Assembly (NCBI RefSeq): GCF_029846275.1 | Contig: NZ_JARVWS010000003.1 | Location: forward strand, 124,001-188,000 | Direction of reading: 5' to 3' | Origin: Nocardioides sp. CER19 | GTDB taxonomy: Bacteria > Actinomycetota > Actinomycetes > Propionibacteriales > Nocardioidaceae | Length of the DNA: 64,000 nucleotides | Part shown: piece by piece, positions 12,025-20,854 of the stretch | Numbering within the stretch: position 1 is the first letter of the stretch | Layout of the letters: each line of letters starts with the position of its first letter | The notes under the pieces: generated by a model | What the model saw: the letters and a program-made list of their open reading frames with translations, nothing else | What the model was told of the DNA's origin: nothing | The model's database searches: none | Made by a program: the position numbers and the translations under genes

Positions 12025-13361
12025 GCGAGATCGAGGAACCGGTCGAACACCCGGGCACCGAACTCGAGCCCGTCGACCGGCACCCGCTCGTCCACGCCGT
12101 GGAAGAGGGCGGTGAAGTCGAGGTCCTCCGGCAGGCGCAGCGGGGCGAACCCGTATGTCCGGATCCCGAGCTTGCCGAAGTGCTTCGCGTCGGTGCCGGC
12201 CGACATCAGGTAGGGCGCGACCAGCGCGTCGGGGTCCTCGGCCAGCAGCGACCTGCTGATGGCGTCCGAGATCGCGGTGTCGGCGTACGGCGACTCCCAG
12301 GACCGCTGGTTGGTGATGAAGTCGATGTCGACGCCCTCGCCGCAGAGCTCGGCCAGCGTGGCGAAGAACTCGTCGTCGTGGCCGGGCAGGAAGCGGCCGT
12401 CGACGTGCGCGATCGCCTCGGTCGGGATGACGTTCACCTTGTAGCCCGCGCCCAGCATGGTCGGGTTGGCGACGTGCCGGAGAGTGGCGCCGATCATGCG
12501 GGCGGCCGGGCCGAACTCGGCGACCAGGTCCTCGGCGTTGTCAGGCGTCGCCTCGGTGCCGGCGAGCTCGGCGACCGACGCGAGCAGCGTCTCCATCGTC
12601 GGCGTGAGCTGGACCGGCCACTCGTGCGCCCCGATCCGTGCCACGGCCGCCGCGAGTCGCGTGACGGCGTTGTCGCGATTGATCATCGACCCGTGCCCGG
12701 CGGTCCCGCGGGCGGTCAGGCGCATCCAGGCCATGCCCTTCTCGGCGGCCTCGATGAGGTACATCCGCCGACCGCGGACCGTGGTGGAGAAGCCGCCGAC
12801 CTCACCGACGGCCTCGGTGATCCCGTCGAACCGGTCGCGCAGGTCCTGGACGACCTGCTCGGAGCCTTGGTGGCCGCCGGCCTCCTCGTCGGCCAGGAAG
12901 GCGAGCGTGATCGGGCGCTCCGGCACGCGCCCGGCCCGCTGCCGCGCACGGACGACGCTGAGCACCATCGCGTCGAAGTCCTTCATGTCCACCGCGCCCC
13001 GGCCCCAGACGTAGCCGTCGTGGACCTCCGCCGCGAACGGGTCGAACCGCCAGTCCGACGCCTCGGCCGGTACGACGTCCAGGTGCCCGTGCACGAGCAG
13101 TCCGTCCGTCCGCTGGCCCCCGGTCGAGCCGGTCGATGCCCCGCCCCAGTGCGCGATCACGCTGGTGCGGCCCGGGAACGCCTCGTGCAGGTGCGACTCG
13201 ATCCCGACCTCGTCGAGCAGCGCGGCGACGTACTCGGCCGCCTTCCGCTCCCCCGGCCCCGATCCGTCGCCGTAGTTGCTCGTGTCGATCCGGATCAGCT
13301 CACGGCACAGGTCGACGACCTCTCCGGCGGGGTCGACGGACGCTTCGATCGGCTCAGCCAT
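12021..13361 (-). CDS. M20 family metallopeptidase
   Basis: A 446-residue cytoplasmic zinc peptidase of the M20 clan (ArgE/DapE/CPG2/carboxypeptidase Ss1 type), hydrolysing small peptides or acylated amino acids. Metal and catalytic motifs are visible: HGHLDVVPAE (His and Asp), VWGRGAVDMKD (bridging Asp), LADEEAGG (catalytic and metal Glu) and the late SAGTDAKHFGKLGI (metal His). The exact substrate cannot be inferred. It begins 9 bases after the SulP stop, so it may be co-transcribed, although a TAGGTT hexamer also precedes its ATG. Confidence 0.92.
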   Translation of the reverse strand: MAEPIEASVDPAGEVVDLCRELIRIDTSNYGDGSGPGERKAAEYVAALLDEVGIESHLHEAFPGRTSVIAHWGGASTGSTGGQRTDGLLVHGHLDVVPAEASDWRFDPFAAEVHDGYVWGRGAVDMKDFDAMVLSVVRARQRAGRVPERPITLAFLADEEAGGHQGSEQVVQDLRDRFDGITEAVGEVGGFSTTVRGRRMYLIEAAEKGMAWMRLTARGTAGHGSMINRDNAVTRLAAAVARIGAHEWPVQLTPTMETLLASVAELAGTEATPDNAEDLVAEFGPAARMIGATLRHVANPTMLGAGYKVNVIPTEAIAHVDGRFLPGHDDEFFATLAELCGEGVDIDFITNQRSWESPYADTAISDAISRSLLAEDPDALVAPYLMSAGTDAKHFGKLGIRTYGFAPLRLPEDLDFTALFHGVDERVPVDGLEFGARVFDRFLDLA

Positions 13362-13367
13362 GGGGCC

Positions 13368-13373
13368 AACCTA
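13368..13373 (-). promoter_or_regulatory. -10 hexamer TAGGTT before M20 peptidase
   Basis: Minus-strand TAGGTT ends 6 bases before the ATG at 13361 and overlaps the SulP stop; a possible internal leaderless promoter. Confidence 0.4.
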
Positions 13374-15023
13374 CCCACCGGTCGCGACGCGGTAGGCCGC
13401 CACGGCCGTGGGCAGCGTGGGGAAGACCAGCTCGGCGCCGATGCGCTCCGGCAGGCCTGTCGTGGCCAGCTGGCCGAGCAGCTCCTGCTTGACGCGCGCG
13501 AGGCCGACGACCACACCCCGGTCGGTCAGCTCGCGGCGCAGGTCCTCCAGGGCGTCGGAGCCGGTCACGTCGATCTCGACGATCGCCTCGCAGTTGAGGA
13601 CGAACCAGCGCACGCCGCCGGGCCGGGAGCTCGCTTCGTCGTAGGCGGCCAGTGCCCGGGTGCGGAAGTTCTCCGCGTTGGCGAAGAAGAGCGGCGAGTC
13701 CCAGCGGTAGACGACGAGGCCGGGCACCGGCGCGGCCAGCGGGTAGTCGTCGACGTCGTGCATGCCCGCGATCCCGGGGACGAAGCCGAGGACCGCGTCG
13801 TGCGGGCGCGCGACCCGGCGGAGCAGGTCAGCGACCGACAGGAGGATCGCGACCAGGATGCCCTCGAGGACACCGGTGACCAGGACAGCACCGGTCGTCC
13901 CGAGCGCGAGGACCAGCTCGCTGGTCCGGAAGCGCCCGAACCGGATGAGCTCGCGCGCGTCGACCAACCGGACCGCCGCGTAGACGACGACGGCGCCGAG
14001 CGCCGCCGTCGGGAACTGCTCGAGCACCGGACGGGCGAGCAGTACGGCGGCGATCGTGCCGACCAGCGTGGCGACGCCGGCCAGCTGCGACCGCCCGCCG
14101 ACGGCCGCCGCGATGGCCGTCCGCGAGCCGCTGCTGCTGGACGGCAGGCCGTGGAGCAGCCCGGCGCCCAGGTTCGCCGCGCCGAGCGCCAACAGCTCGC
14201 GGCGCGGGTCCGGCTGCACGTGGCCCTCGGCGAACGCTCGCCCGGTGAGGATCGTGTCGGTGAAGGTCACGAACGCGACGCCGAGCGCCGCTGGAAGCAG
14301 CTGGCGCAGGTCGTCGAGCGGGATGTGCGGCACGCTGACCGGTGGCAGGCCGGCCGGGATCTCGCCCACGACCTCGACGCCGCGGTCGCGCAGGTCGAGG
14401 AGCGCCACGGCGGCCGTCGCGCCGAGCATCCCGAGCAGCGCCACCGGCGCCTTCGGCCAGCGCCACGCCGCCAGCAGCATCGCGACGAGCACGCTGAGAC
14501 CGAGCACGACGGTCGGTCCATGGGCGTCCCCGAGGTGCGTGACGGCGTACCAGACCTCGGGGAAGAAGCCGTCGCCCTCGACGTCGATGCCGAGCACATC
14601 GCCCAGCTGCGACTGGATCATGATGAGCGCGATGCCGGTGAGGTAGCCGACGAGCACCGGCTTGGACAGCAGGTCGGCGAGCGCGGACAGCCGCCCCAGC
14701 CAGGCCACGAGGCACCAGCCGGCCGTCGCCACGGCGAGGGCGGCGGCGAACGCGGGCCGCTCGTCAGCCGGCACGGCGGCGAGCGACGTGGCGGTCATCA
14801 GCGCCGCCGTGGACTCGGGGCCGAGCGACAGCAGGCGGCCGGTGCCGAGCAGCGCGTAGCCGAGCAGGGCGCCGATGGCCGCCCACAGACCGGCGACGGC
14901 GGGTACGCCGGCCAGCTCGGCGTTGGCCATCACCTGCGGCACCAGGTAGGCCGTCACGGTGACCCCGGCGAGGACGTCGCCCCGCAGCCAGGCGCGCTGG
15001 TAGCCGCGGATCCAGGTCAGCAC
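13371..15023 (-). CDS. SulP family anion transporter with STAS domain
   Basis: A 550-residue inner-membrane transporter of the SLC26/SulP family, proposed to carry sulfate, bicarbonate or another anion. The hydrophobic core (about 15-410) includes the SulP signature region DVLAGVTVTAYLVPQVMANAELAG. A C-terminal cytoplasmic STAS domain spans about 430-540 (VRWFVLNCEAIVEIDVTGSDALEDL). The actual anion is not predictable. The start is GTG with a leaderless -10 element upstream, and the M20 peptidase gene follows after 9 bases. Confidence 0.93.
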   Translation of the reverse strand: MLTWIRGYQRAWLRGDVLAGVTVTAYLVPQVMANAELAGVPAVAGLWAAIGALLGYALLGTGRLLSLGPESTAALMTATSLAAVPADERPAFAAALAVATAGWCLVAWLGRLSALADLLSKPVLVGYLTGIALIMIQSQLGDVLGIDVEGDGFFPEVWYAVTHLGDAHGPTVVLGLSVLVAMLLAAWRWPKAPVALLGMLGATAAVALLDLRDRGVEVVGEIPAGLPPVSVPHIPLDDLRQLLPAALGVAFVTFTDTILTGRAFAEGHVQPDPRRELLALGAANLGAGLLHGLPSSSSGSRTAIAAAVGGRSQLAGVATLVGTIAAVLLARPVLEQFPTAALGAVVVYAAVRLVDARELIRFGRFRTSELVLALGTTGAVLVTGVLEGILVAILLSVADLLRRVARPHDAVLGFVPGIAGMHDVDDYPLAAPVPGLVVYRWDSPLFFANAENFRTRALAAYDEASSRPGGVRWFVLNCEAIVEIDVTGSDALEDLRRELTDRGVVVGLARVKQELLGQLATTGLPERIGAELVFPTLPTAVAAYRVATGG

Positions 15024-15029
15024 ACCCGG

Positions 15030-15035
15030 ACACTA
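15030..15035 (-). promoter_or_regulatory. -10 hexamer TAGTGT before SulP gene
   Basis: Minus-strand TAGTGT ends 6 bases before the GTG at 15023; no Shine-Dalgarno is seen. Confidence 0.5.
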
Positions 15036-15109
15036 TCGATGGGAAGGCGACTGGGAGGGGCCCCGATTCGTGTCCCGGACGTCACGCTGCTAACGTTCTC
15101 ATCGCACTC

Positions 15110-15194
15110 GCGCGGGTGGCGGAATAGGCAGACGCGCTAGCTTGAGGTGCTAGTCCACGTATAGTGGGTGGGGGTTCAAGTCCCCCCTCGCGCA
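15110..15194 (+). tRNA. tRNA-Leu (anticodon GAG)
   Basis: An 85-base class II tRNA. The acceptor stem GCGCGGG pairs with CTCGCGC (one G-T pair). The anticodon stem CTAGC/GCTAG encloses the loop TTGAGGT, giving anticodon GAG at 15144-15146. A long variable arm follows, then the T stem GGGGG/CCCCC around TTCAAGT. The discriminator is A and CCA is not encoded. It reads CTC/CTT leucine codons. Confidence 0.96.
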
Positions 15195-15203
15195 CGCGAA
15201 TGC

Positions 15204-15236
15204 AGGGCCCCGGATCACTGATCCGGGGCCCTTTCG
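15204..15236 (+). terminator. Strong hairpin terminator after tRNA-Leu
   Basis: A perfect 12-bp stem (AGGGCCCCGGAT / ATCCGGGGCCCT) with a 5-base loop begins 10 bases after the tRNA and is followed by TTCGCTT. It lies between the tRNA and a converging gene and may stop transcripts from both sides. Confidence 0.85.
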
Positions 15237-15256
15237 CTTCGTCGTGGCGCGACGCC

Positions 15257-15943
15257 TCAGGCGGCGACCGTCGAGGCGCCGAAGCTGAACCGGACGCCCG
15301 GGATCGCGCGCATGCGACGCCACCCCCAGTAGGTGCAGGCGCCGATGGAGAGGGCGGTGAGCCCGATGGAGAGCGCGCCGCGGGCCAGGACGGCGAAGTC
15401 GGCGCCGAAGTGCAGCGAGCCGAGGCTCAGGGCCGCATCCAGCGCCCGCGAGAGACCCCAGATCAGGGCGACCTCGATGAACATCCGCCGCACCCGCGGG
15501 TCGACCAGCAGTCGCTCGGGGAGGTGCACGAAGTCCTGCGCCAGCCGCTGGGTGATCGGTCGGCCGAGGAGTGCGGAGCCGGCGAAGACGATGCTCATCA
15601 GGAGCGAGGCCGCCACCGGCTGCAGGAGGTAGATCCAGACGCTCGTGGTGGCCAGCGCGAGCCCCGTGCGCAGCACCAGCACCCCCAGCATCATCAGCAT
15701 CGTCGAGGGCAGCCGCGCGCCGACCGCACGGCGCACCAGCACGGTCAGCAGGCACCACGCGATCACGCCGACGAGCCCGGGCACGGCGCCGACCGTGCGC
15801 ATCGCGACGTAGAGGATCAGGGTCGGTGCGAGAACTGCCTCGCCGAGCATGAGGAGCGCGTTGCCGACGACCTTGCCGATCCGGCCGAGCTCGATCAGGT
15901 GGTCGCTCACCTGGTCCTGGTCGTGCGGCGCGTCGAGTGTCAT
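15257..15943 (-). CDS. Multi-pass membrane protein, VC0807-like
   Basis: A 228-residue integral membrane protein with about six hydrophobic helices. It resembles the VC0807 / intracellular-septation-protein-A-like group: a pair of short helices, then RPITQRLAQDFVHLPERLLVDPRVRRMF, then two more helices. No enzymatic motif is visible and the function is unknown. The ATG at 15943 is preferred over the longer open frame because GGAG lies 8 bases before it. It converges on the tRNA terminator. Confidence 0.65.
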   Translation of the reverse strand: MTLDAPHDQDQVSDHLIELGRIGKVVGNALLMLGEAVLAPTLILYVAMRTVGAVPGLVGVIAWCLLTVLVRRAVGARLPSTMLMMLGVLVLRTGLALATTSVWIYLLQPVAASLLMSIVFAGSALLGRPITQRLAQDFVHLPERLLVDPRVRRMFIEVALIWGLSRALDAALSLGSLHFGADFAVLARGALSIGLTALSIGACTYWGWRRMRAIPGVRFSFGASTVAA

Positions 15944-16112
15944 ATGAGGTGCTCCGAGATGGATGGACGGGATACCACATGGTCCCCGAGACAGGGTCCA
16001 GCACAACACATCCGAGGCGGGTATTGGCCAATTCTCAGGGTGGGTCGGTCAGGCTCGAGTGCCTCGACCACCCAGGGGTGGCCGAGGCGCTCGAGCGTGG
16101 CGGGCCGGCCGG

Positions 16113-18425
16113 TCAGTGTCCGGTGACCGTGAACGACTTCGTCAGGGTCGCCGTCGACGAGTCACCGGCGTAGAGGTCGATCTGCCCCGGCTCGACGACG
16201 TACCTGCCGTTGTTGTCGTAGAAGCCGAAGTCGCTGCGGTCGACCGTGAAGGTCACGGTCCGCGACGCCCCAGGCGCCAGCGTGACCCGCTCGAAGCCCC
16301 GCAGCCGACGGACCGGCTGGGAGATGCTGGCCACCGGGTCGTGCAGGTAGAGCTGCACGACGTCGTCACCGGCCCGGCTGCCGGTGTTGGTGACCTTCAT
16401 CGATGCGGTCAGGCGACCGTGCGGGCTCACCGACGTGCGGCTCAGGGTCAGGTTCGAGACCTCGAACGTCGTGTAGCTGAGCCCGAAGCCGAACGGGAAC
16501 AACGGGTCGCACGTGCGCAGGTCGCGGTAGCGCGAGACGTACTTCTGCGTGACGTCGCACGGGCGACCGGTCGGCTCGTGGTTGTAGTAGATCGGGATCT
16601 GCCCGACCCGCTGCGGGAACGACACCGGGAGCTTGCCGCCCGGGTCGACCTTGCCGAACAGGACGTCGGCGGCCGCATTGCCAGCCTCGATGCCCGGGAA
16701 CCACGCCTCGAGGATGGCCGGCGAGGACGCCACGACCGGTTCGAGGGTCAGCGGCCGGCCGTTGAAGAGGACCACGGCGAAGGGCTTCCCCGTCGCCTTC
16801 ACGGCGTCGATGATCTTCTGCTCGTCGCCCGGCAGGGAGATGTCGGAGCGGGAGTTGGCCTCGCCGCTCATCTCCCGCGTCTCCCCCAGCGCCAGCACGA
16901 CCTGGTCGGCCGACCGGGCAGCCGCGGTCACCGCGGCGAGGTCGGCGCTGCTGCAAGCGTCGTCGTCCTGGGCGTCCGGCGGGTCGACGTTCTTGCGCGT
17001 GCAGCCCTGGGTGAACGTCGTGTCGGGGTTCTGGGCCTTCAGGCCGGTGTAGAGCGACACGGCGTCCGCGTCACGTCCCTGGCCCCACCACGGACCGAGC
17101 ATGTCGTGCTGGTCGTCGCCCAGCGGGCCGATGACAGCCGTCTTCTTCGCGGCACTGAACGGGAGCGTGCCGCCCTGGTTCCTCAGCAGCACCATCGACC
17201 TGCCGGCCGCCCTGCGGGCAGCCGCCCGGTCCGAGGCGGTGACGAAGCTCGCCGGGTCGGTCGCGCGGGTCTGGTCGACGTAGGGGTGCTCGAAGAGGCC
17301 GGCGCGGAACTTCACCCGCAGGATCCGGCGTACGGCGTCGTCGAGCCGCGACCTGCTGATGCGGCCGCTCGCCAGCAGCTGCGCGCCGTAGTCGCGGATG
17401 TTGGTGCTCACCATCTCCGAGTCCGTGCCGGCCATCAGCGCGTTGGCTCCGGCCTCCGGACCGTCCGCGGCCGTGCCGTGGCCGCACGGGCCCGAGTCCG
17501 GCTTCACCGGCGGGCAGGCGCGGGTCTCGGCGACGGCCGTGTAGTCGCTCTCGATGAACCCGTCGAAGCCCCACTCGTGCTTGAGGATGTCGGTCTCCGT
17601 GTGCTTGTTGGCGCACCCGGGCACGCCGTTGATGGCGTTGAACGAGCACATCACCGTGTCGGCGCCGGCGTCGACCGCCGCCTTGAACGGCGGCAGGTAG
17701 AGGTTGCGCAGCCGCTGCTCGGACATGTCGGTGGTGTTGTAGTCGCGGCCGCCCTCGGGCTGGCCGTAGGCGACGAAGTGCTTGACGCTGGTCACCACCT
17801 TGTCGGGCGCGCTGTAGCGCGGCCCCTGGGCGCCGGTGACGCGGGCGGCCGCCATCACCGAGCCGAGGTACGGGTCCTCGCCGTTGCCCTCGACGATGCG
17901 GCCCCAGCGCGGCTCGTGCGAGACGTCCACCATCGGGCTGTAGACCTGCTTGATGCCGACCGTCGCGGACTCACGGGCGCCGATCGAGGCGTCGGTGCTC
18001 GCGACCGACGGGTCGAAGGAGCTCGCCGCGCCCAGCGGGACCGGGAAGACGGTCCGGTAGCCGTGGATCGTGTCGTAGGCGAACAGGATGGGGATGTGCA
18101 GTCGTGACTGCTCGACCGCGATGTGCTGGTAGTGGTCGATCTTCGCCGGGTCGGTGAGGCTGAATACCCCGCCGACGCCCGCCTTCGCGTCGGCGTCGGT
18201 GATCTGGCCGTCGGAGAGCAGCTGCACCTGCTGCAGCTTCTCCTGGGTCGTCATCCGCGCCAGCAGGGCGTTGACCCGGGCCTCGATGCCCCGGCTCGGC
18301 GCCTTCCGTGCGGCCGCGAGGGCCGCCTCGTCGTCGGACCGCCCGTGCGTCAGCGCGCTGCTGCCGTAGGCGGTCCCTCCCAGCACCAGCGCCGCAACGG
18401 CGACGGTGCTCGCCATTCGCTTCAT
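16113..18425 (-). CDS. Secreted GH3 beta-glucosidase (BglX-like)
   Basis: Exported glycoside hydrolase family 3 enzyme of 770 residues, probably releasing glucose or xylose from beta-glucosides outside the membrane. A signal peptide is visible (MKRMASTVAVAALVLGGTAYG). The GH3 N-terminal barrel contains KHFVAYG and the nucleophile Asp294 in GFIESDYTAV. The GH3 C domain follows (about 400-620), then a C-terminal fibronectin-III-like domain with HGRLTASMKVTNTGSRAGDD. A GGAGG site supports the ATG at 18425. The nearby flavin reductase gene is divergent, so there is no obvious sugar operon around it. Confidence 0.93.
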   Translation of the reverse strand: MKRMASTVAVAALVLGGTAYGSSALTHGRSDDEAALAAARKAPSRGIEARVNALLARMTTQEKLQQVQLLSDGQITDADAKAGVGGVFSLTDPAKIDHYQHIAVEQSRLHIPILFAYDTIHGYRTVFPVPLGAASSFDPSVASTDASIGARESATVGIKQVYSPMVDVSHEPRWGRIVEGNGEDPYLGSVMAAARVTGAQGPRYSAPDKVVTSVKHFVAYGQPEGGRDYNTTDMSEQRLRNLYLPPFKAAVDAGADTVMCSFNAINGVPGCANKHTETDILKHEWGFDGFIESDYTAVAETRACPPVKPDSGPCGHGTAADGPEAGANALMAGTDSEMVSTNIRDYGAQLLASGRISRSRLDDAVRRILRVKFRAGLFEHPYVDQTRATDPASFVTASDRAAARRAAGRSMVLLRNQGGTLPFSAAKKTAVIGPLGDDQHDMLGPWWGQGRDADAVSLYTGLKAQNPDTTFTQGCTRKNVDPPDAQDDDACSSADLAAVTAAARSADQVVLALGETREMSGEANSRSDISLPGDEQKIIDAVKATGKPFAVVLFNGRPLTLEPVVASSPAILEAWFPGIEAGNAAADVLFGKVDPGGKLPVSFPQRVGQIPIYYNHEPTGRPCDVTQKYVSRYRDLRTCDPLFPFGFGLSYTTFEVSNLTLSRTSVSPHGRLTASMKVTNTGSRAGDDVVQLYLHDPVASISQPVRRLRGFERVTLAPGASRTVTFTVDRSDFGFYDNNGRYVVEPGQIDLYAGDSSTATLTKSFTVTGH

Positions 18426-18588
18426 CGGGTTACCTCCGCGGGCGCCCTCGCACCCGGCCGGCACCCTGCCGGTCGTCCCTGACGCGGGGACCCCGCTTGC
18501 GCCCGCACCCGCGCAGGCCACCGAAGACGTGCCCCGCGGGAGCCTGGATGAAACCGCCGTCTCTGGACCGGCGTGTCACGATCGGCGG

Positions 18589-19095
18589 GTGGCCACCTCA
18601 CCGACATCCCTCGACACCGAGGCGTTCGACGCCTTCCTCGAGGGTCTGGACTACCCCGTCTTCGTCGTCACCACCACCGACGGCCGGGAGCGGGCGGGAT
18701 GTCTCGTCGGCTTCACGACGCAGGCCAGCATCGACCCGCCGCGCCTGCTCGTGTGCCTCTCCGAGACCAACCGGACGACGGCCGTCGCACTGACGGCCGA
18801 CCTGCTCGCCGTGCACGTGCTCGACGGTCGCGACCACCCCCTCGCGGCCCTGTTCGGCGGCGAGACGGGCGACGAGGTGGACAAGTTCGCCGACGTTGGC
18901 TGGCACGACGGGCCGGGCGGGGTGCCGTTGCTCGACGAGTGCCCGCGGTACGTCGTCGGCCGGATCCTGGAGCGGGTGCCGCTGGGCGACCACATCGGTC
19001 ACCTGCTCGCGCCGATCGCCCTCGCGGCGGGACCGGGCGGCGACCTGCTGACGTTCGAGGACGCGGCCGACATCGAGGCCGGACACCCGGCCTGA
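18589..19095 (+). CDS. Flavin reductase-like domain protein
   Basis: A 168-residue cytoplasmic protein with the flavin-reductase (split-barrel FMN-binding) fold, which reduces free flavin with NAD(P)H or simply binds FMN. The family core is VFVVTTTDGRERAGCLVGFTTQASIDPPRLLVCLSE, followed by AVHVLDGRDHPLAALFGG. The GTG at 18589 is an inferred start in a longer open frame; no ribosome site is evident. No flavin-dependent monooxygenase partner is adjacent. Confidence 0.8.
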   Translation: MATSPTSLDTEAFDAFLEGLDYPVFVVTTTDGRERAGCLVGFTTQASIDPPRLLVCLSETNRTTAVALTADLLAVHVLDGRDHPLAALFGGETGDEVDKFADVGWHDGPGGVPLLDECPRYVVGRILERVPLGDHIGHLLAPIALAAGPGGDLLTFEDAADIEAGHPA

Positions 19096-19122
19096 CCTGG
19101 CGGGGAAAGCCCGTGCACCCGT

Positions 19123-19128
19123 TAGCCT
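19123..19128 (+). promoter_or_regulatory. -10 hexamer TAGCCT before secreted HAD phosphatase
   Basis: TAGCCT ends 7 bases before ATG 19136; probable leaderless promoter. Confidence 0.55.
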
Positions 19129-19135
19129 CGAGGCC

Positions 19136-19681
19136 ATGGCACGAGCACTCCTCGCCCTGGTGACCATGATCGTCCTGGTGCTGGCCGCGCAGCCGGCCGA
19201 GGCCGCGGCGCTGCCGAGCAAGGCGGTGTGGCGGGCCGACGTACGCCAGGCCATGCGGGGGTCGGACGCCTTCATCGCCCGGCGCGTGCAGCAGCCGCAC
19301 GCGCGGCTGGCGATCGTCCTCGACATCGACAACACCTCGATCGCCACCCACTACGCCTGGCCCCGCCCGGTCCGCCGCACCCTCCGGTTCGCCCAGCACG
19401 CCCGCAGCCTCGGCTACGGGGTCTTCTTCGTGACCGGCCGCTACCAGGACACGCTGCCCGGCGTCCGCCCCGTCCTGCGACGAGCGGGCTACCCCATCAC
19501 CGGCATGTGCGGCCGCCAGCACGGAGAGCGCCTCGTCCACAGCAAGCAGCGCTGCCGCACCCTGATCTCGCGGCGGGGATGGACGATCACCGCGAACGTC
19601 GGCAACAGCCGCACCGACCTCATCGGCGGGAGCTTCGAGCGTGGCTTCAAGCTGCCGAGCTACGGCGGCCAGCTCAGCTGA
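19136..19681 (+). CDS. Secreted HAD-family acid phosphatase-like protein
   Basis: A 181-residue protein with an N-terminal signal peptide (MARALLALVTMIVLVLAAQPAEAAA), so it probably acts outside the membrane. The HAD nucleophile motif is VLDIDNTSI, as in class B/IIIB acid phosphatases, with motif II in FFVTGRY and a late ANVGNSRTDLIGG for motif IV. It is shorter than typical class B acid phosphatases. The substrate is unknown; phosphate monoesters are likely. Confidence 0.82.
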   Translation: MARALLALVTMIVLVLAAQPAEAAALPSKAVWRADVRQAMRGSDAFIARRVQQPHARLAIVLDIDNTSIATHYAWPRPVRRTLRFAQHARSLGYGVFFVTGRYQDTLPGVRPVLRRAGYPITGMCGRQHGERLVHSKQRCRTLISRRGWTITANVGNSRTDLIGGSFERGFKLPSYGGQLS

Positions 19682-19688
19682 GCCCCGG

Positions 19689-20702
19689 TCAGCGCCCGTA
19701 CGGCGTCGGGAACCGCTGCCCCGGCAGGTCCGGACCGAGCATCGCGACCAGGTCCGCCAGTGTGTCGAACGGCGTCAGGGTCTCCTCGTCCACAGCGTTC
19801 TCGACGCGCTGGGAGTCGACCTGCCGGTCGCGGCGGCGGGACGAGCGCCGGCCGAGGCGCTCCTCGGCCATGTCGGTGAGCACGGTCACCTCGGCGCCCA
19901 TGAGGATGAGCTGGTCGTAGGCCGGGTGGCGGCGGACCACGCCGCCACCCGCCTCGTACTGCACGAGGAAGTCCACGAGCCGCTCCGCCTGGGGCAGCAG
20001 GTCCGCCACGCGGGACAGCGCCGCAGGCGGCACGCCCAGCTCGACGAGCACCGCCGCGCCGTCCCGGACGGTCTCGTAGGCGTCGGCGAGGTCGGTGCGG
20101 ATGAGCCGCCCACCCGGGCGGCGTGCGTCGAAGTAGTCCTGGGACCGGTCGAGCGTCGAGAACCCGGCGACGAGGAACCCGACCGTCGCGGCCGCGACGA
20201 GCGCGTCGGACATCAACCCGTGGTCGGGACGGCCGGCGATCGTGGTCGCGATGAGCACCACGATCACGGCGCACACGGCGGTGACCGCGAAGGTCAGGAT
20301 CGGCACCCACACCGCGGCGGACTGCTCGATCTCCCGGCCGCGCGCCAGCTCGCTCGGCGAGTGGACGACCCGCTTCAGGCTGTGGACGTAACGCGCGACA
20401 CGGACGCGCTCCCGGACGCGCTGGGCGAACTCACCGTGGGTGTCGATCGGGTCGAAGGCCTCGACGATCTCGGGAACGGCATCCGCGCCGTCGACCGTCA
20501 CCTCGACGGTCGCGTCGAGGGCCGCCTCGTCCTCCGCCGGCTCCGCGGACTCGGACAGCGCGGGGACCACCCAGGCGTGGGCACGCAGGGGCTCCGGGGG
20601 CGGACGGTCGGGCACGCGTCCCTGATCGGCAGGCCGCGGGCCGGGTTGAGCCGGTTTCACGGGCGTCGGACCGGGCCGGCCGCGGCGCCAGCGTTGGCGC
20701 AT
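19689..20702 (-). CDS. Membrane protein with two central helices and cytoplasmic arms, unknown function
   Basis: Not recognised as a named family. The 337 residues comprise a Pro/Arg-rich disordered N-terminus (1-45), an acidic linker, a helical stretch (HGEFAQRVRERVRVARYVH), two transmembrane helices (about 132-153 and 165-183) and a soluble C-terminal half containing AYETVRDGAAVLVELGVPP and ERLGRRSSRRRDRQ. The C-terminal part may be a helical sensor-like domain, which is inference. No ribosome site precedes the ATG and the start could be later. It is convergent with the secreted HAD gene. Confidence 0.6.
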   Translation of the reverse strand: MRQRWRRGRPGPTPVKPAQPGPRPADQGRVPDRPPPEPLRAHAWVVPALSESAEPAEDEAALDATVEVTVDGADAVPEIVEAFDPIDTHGEFAQRVRERVRVARYVHSLKRVVHSPSELARGREIEQSAAVWVPILTFAVTAVCAVIVVLIATTIAGRPDHGLMSDALVAAATVGFLVAGFSTLDRSQDYFDARRPGGRLIRTDLADAYETVRDGAAVLVELGVPPAALSRVADLLPQAERLVDFLVQYEAGGGVVRRHPAYDQLILMGAEVTVLTDMAEERLGRRSSRRRDRQVDSQRVENAVDEETLTPFDTLADLVAMLGPDLPGQRFPTPYGR

Positions 20703-20842
20703 CGCTGACCGACCCGATCCGCGAGCGGCGGCCCGGGCGCCCCATCGTCCAGTCCGCCGCTCTGGTGTCTTAACGGGGCCGCTCGTGAGCGGTTACGTCG
20801 ACCGCTGGTCGATCACCCATTCTGGGTATGGCCCCGGACCGA

Positions 20843-20848
20843 TACCGT
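20843..20848 (+). promoter_or_regulatory. -10 hexamer TACCGT before Mo-oxidoreductase gene
   Basis: TACCGT ends 6 bases before the GTG at 20855. It decides the start codon over the ATG at 20828, which has no ribosome site. Confidence 0.55.
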
Positions 20849-20854
20849 GAGCCC

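Noticed and set aside
12099..15140. A 1013-codon open frame on the plus strand opposite the M20 and SulP genes
   Set aside because: Antisense to two well-supported genes, of low-complexity composition, and running into the tRNA-Leu gene.
20828..20854. ATG at 20828 as start of the Mo-oxidoreductase
   Set aside because: It would add nine residues, has no ribosome site, and the TACCGT element fits the GTG at 20855 instead; it cannot be fully excluded.
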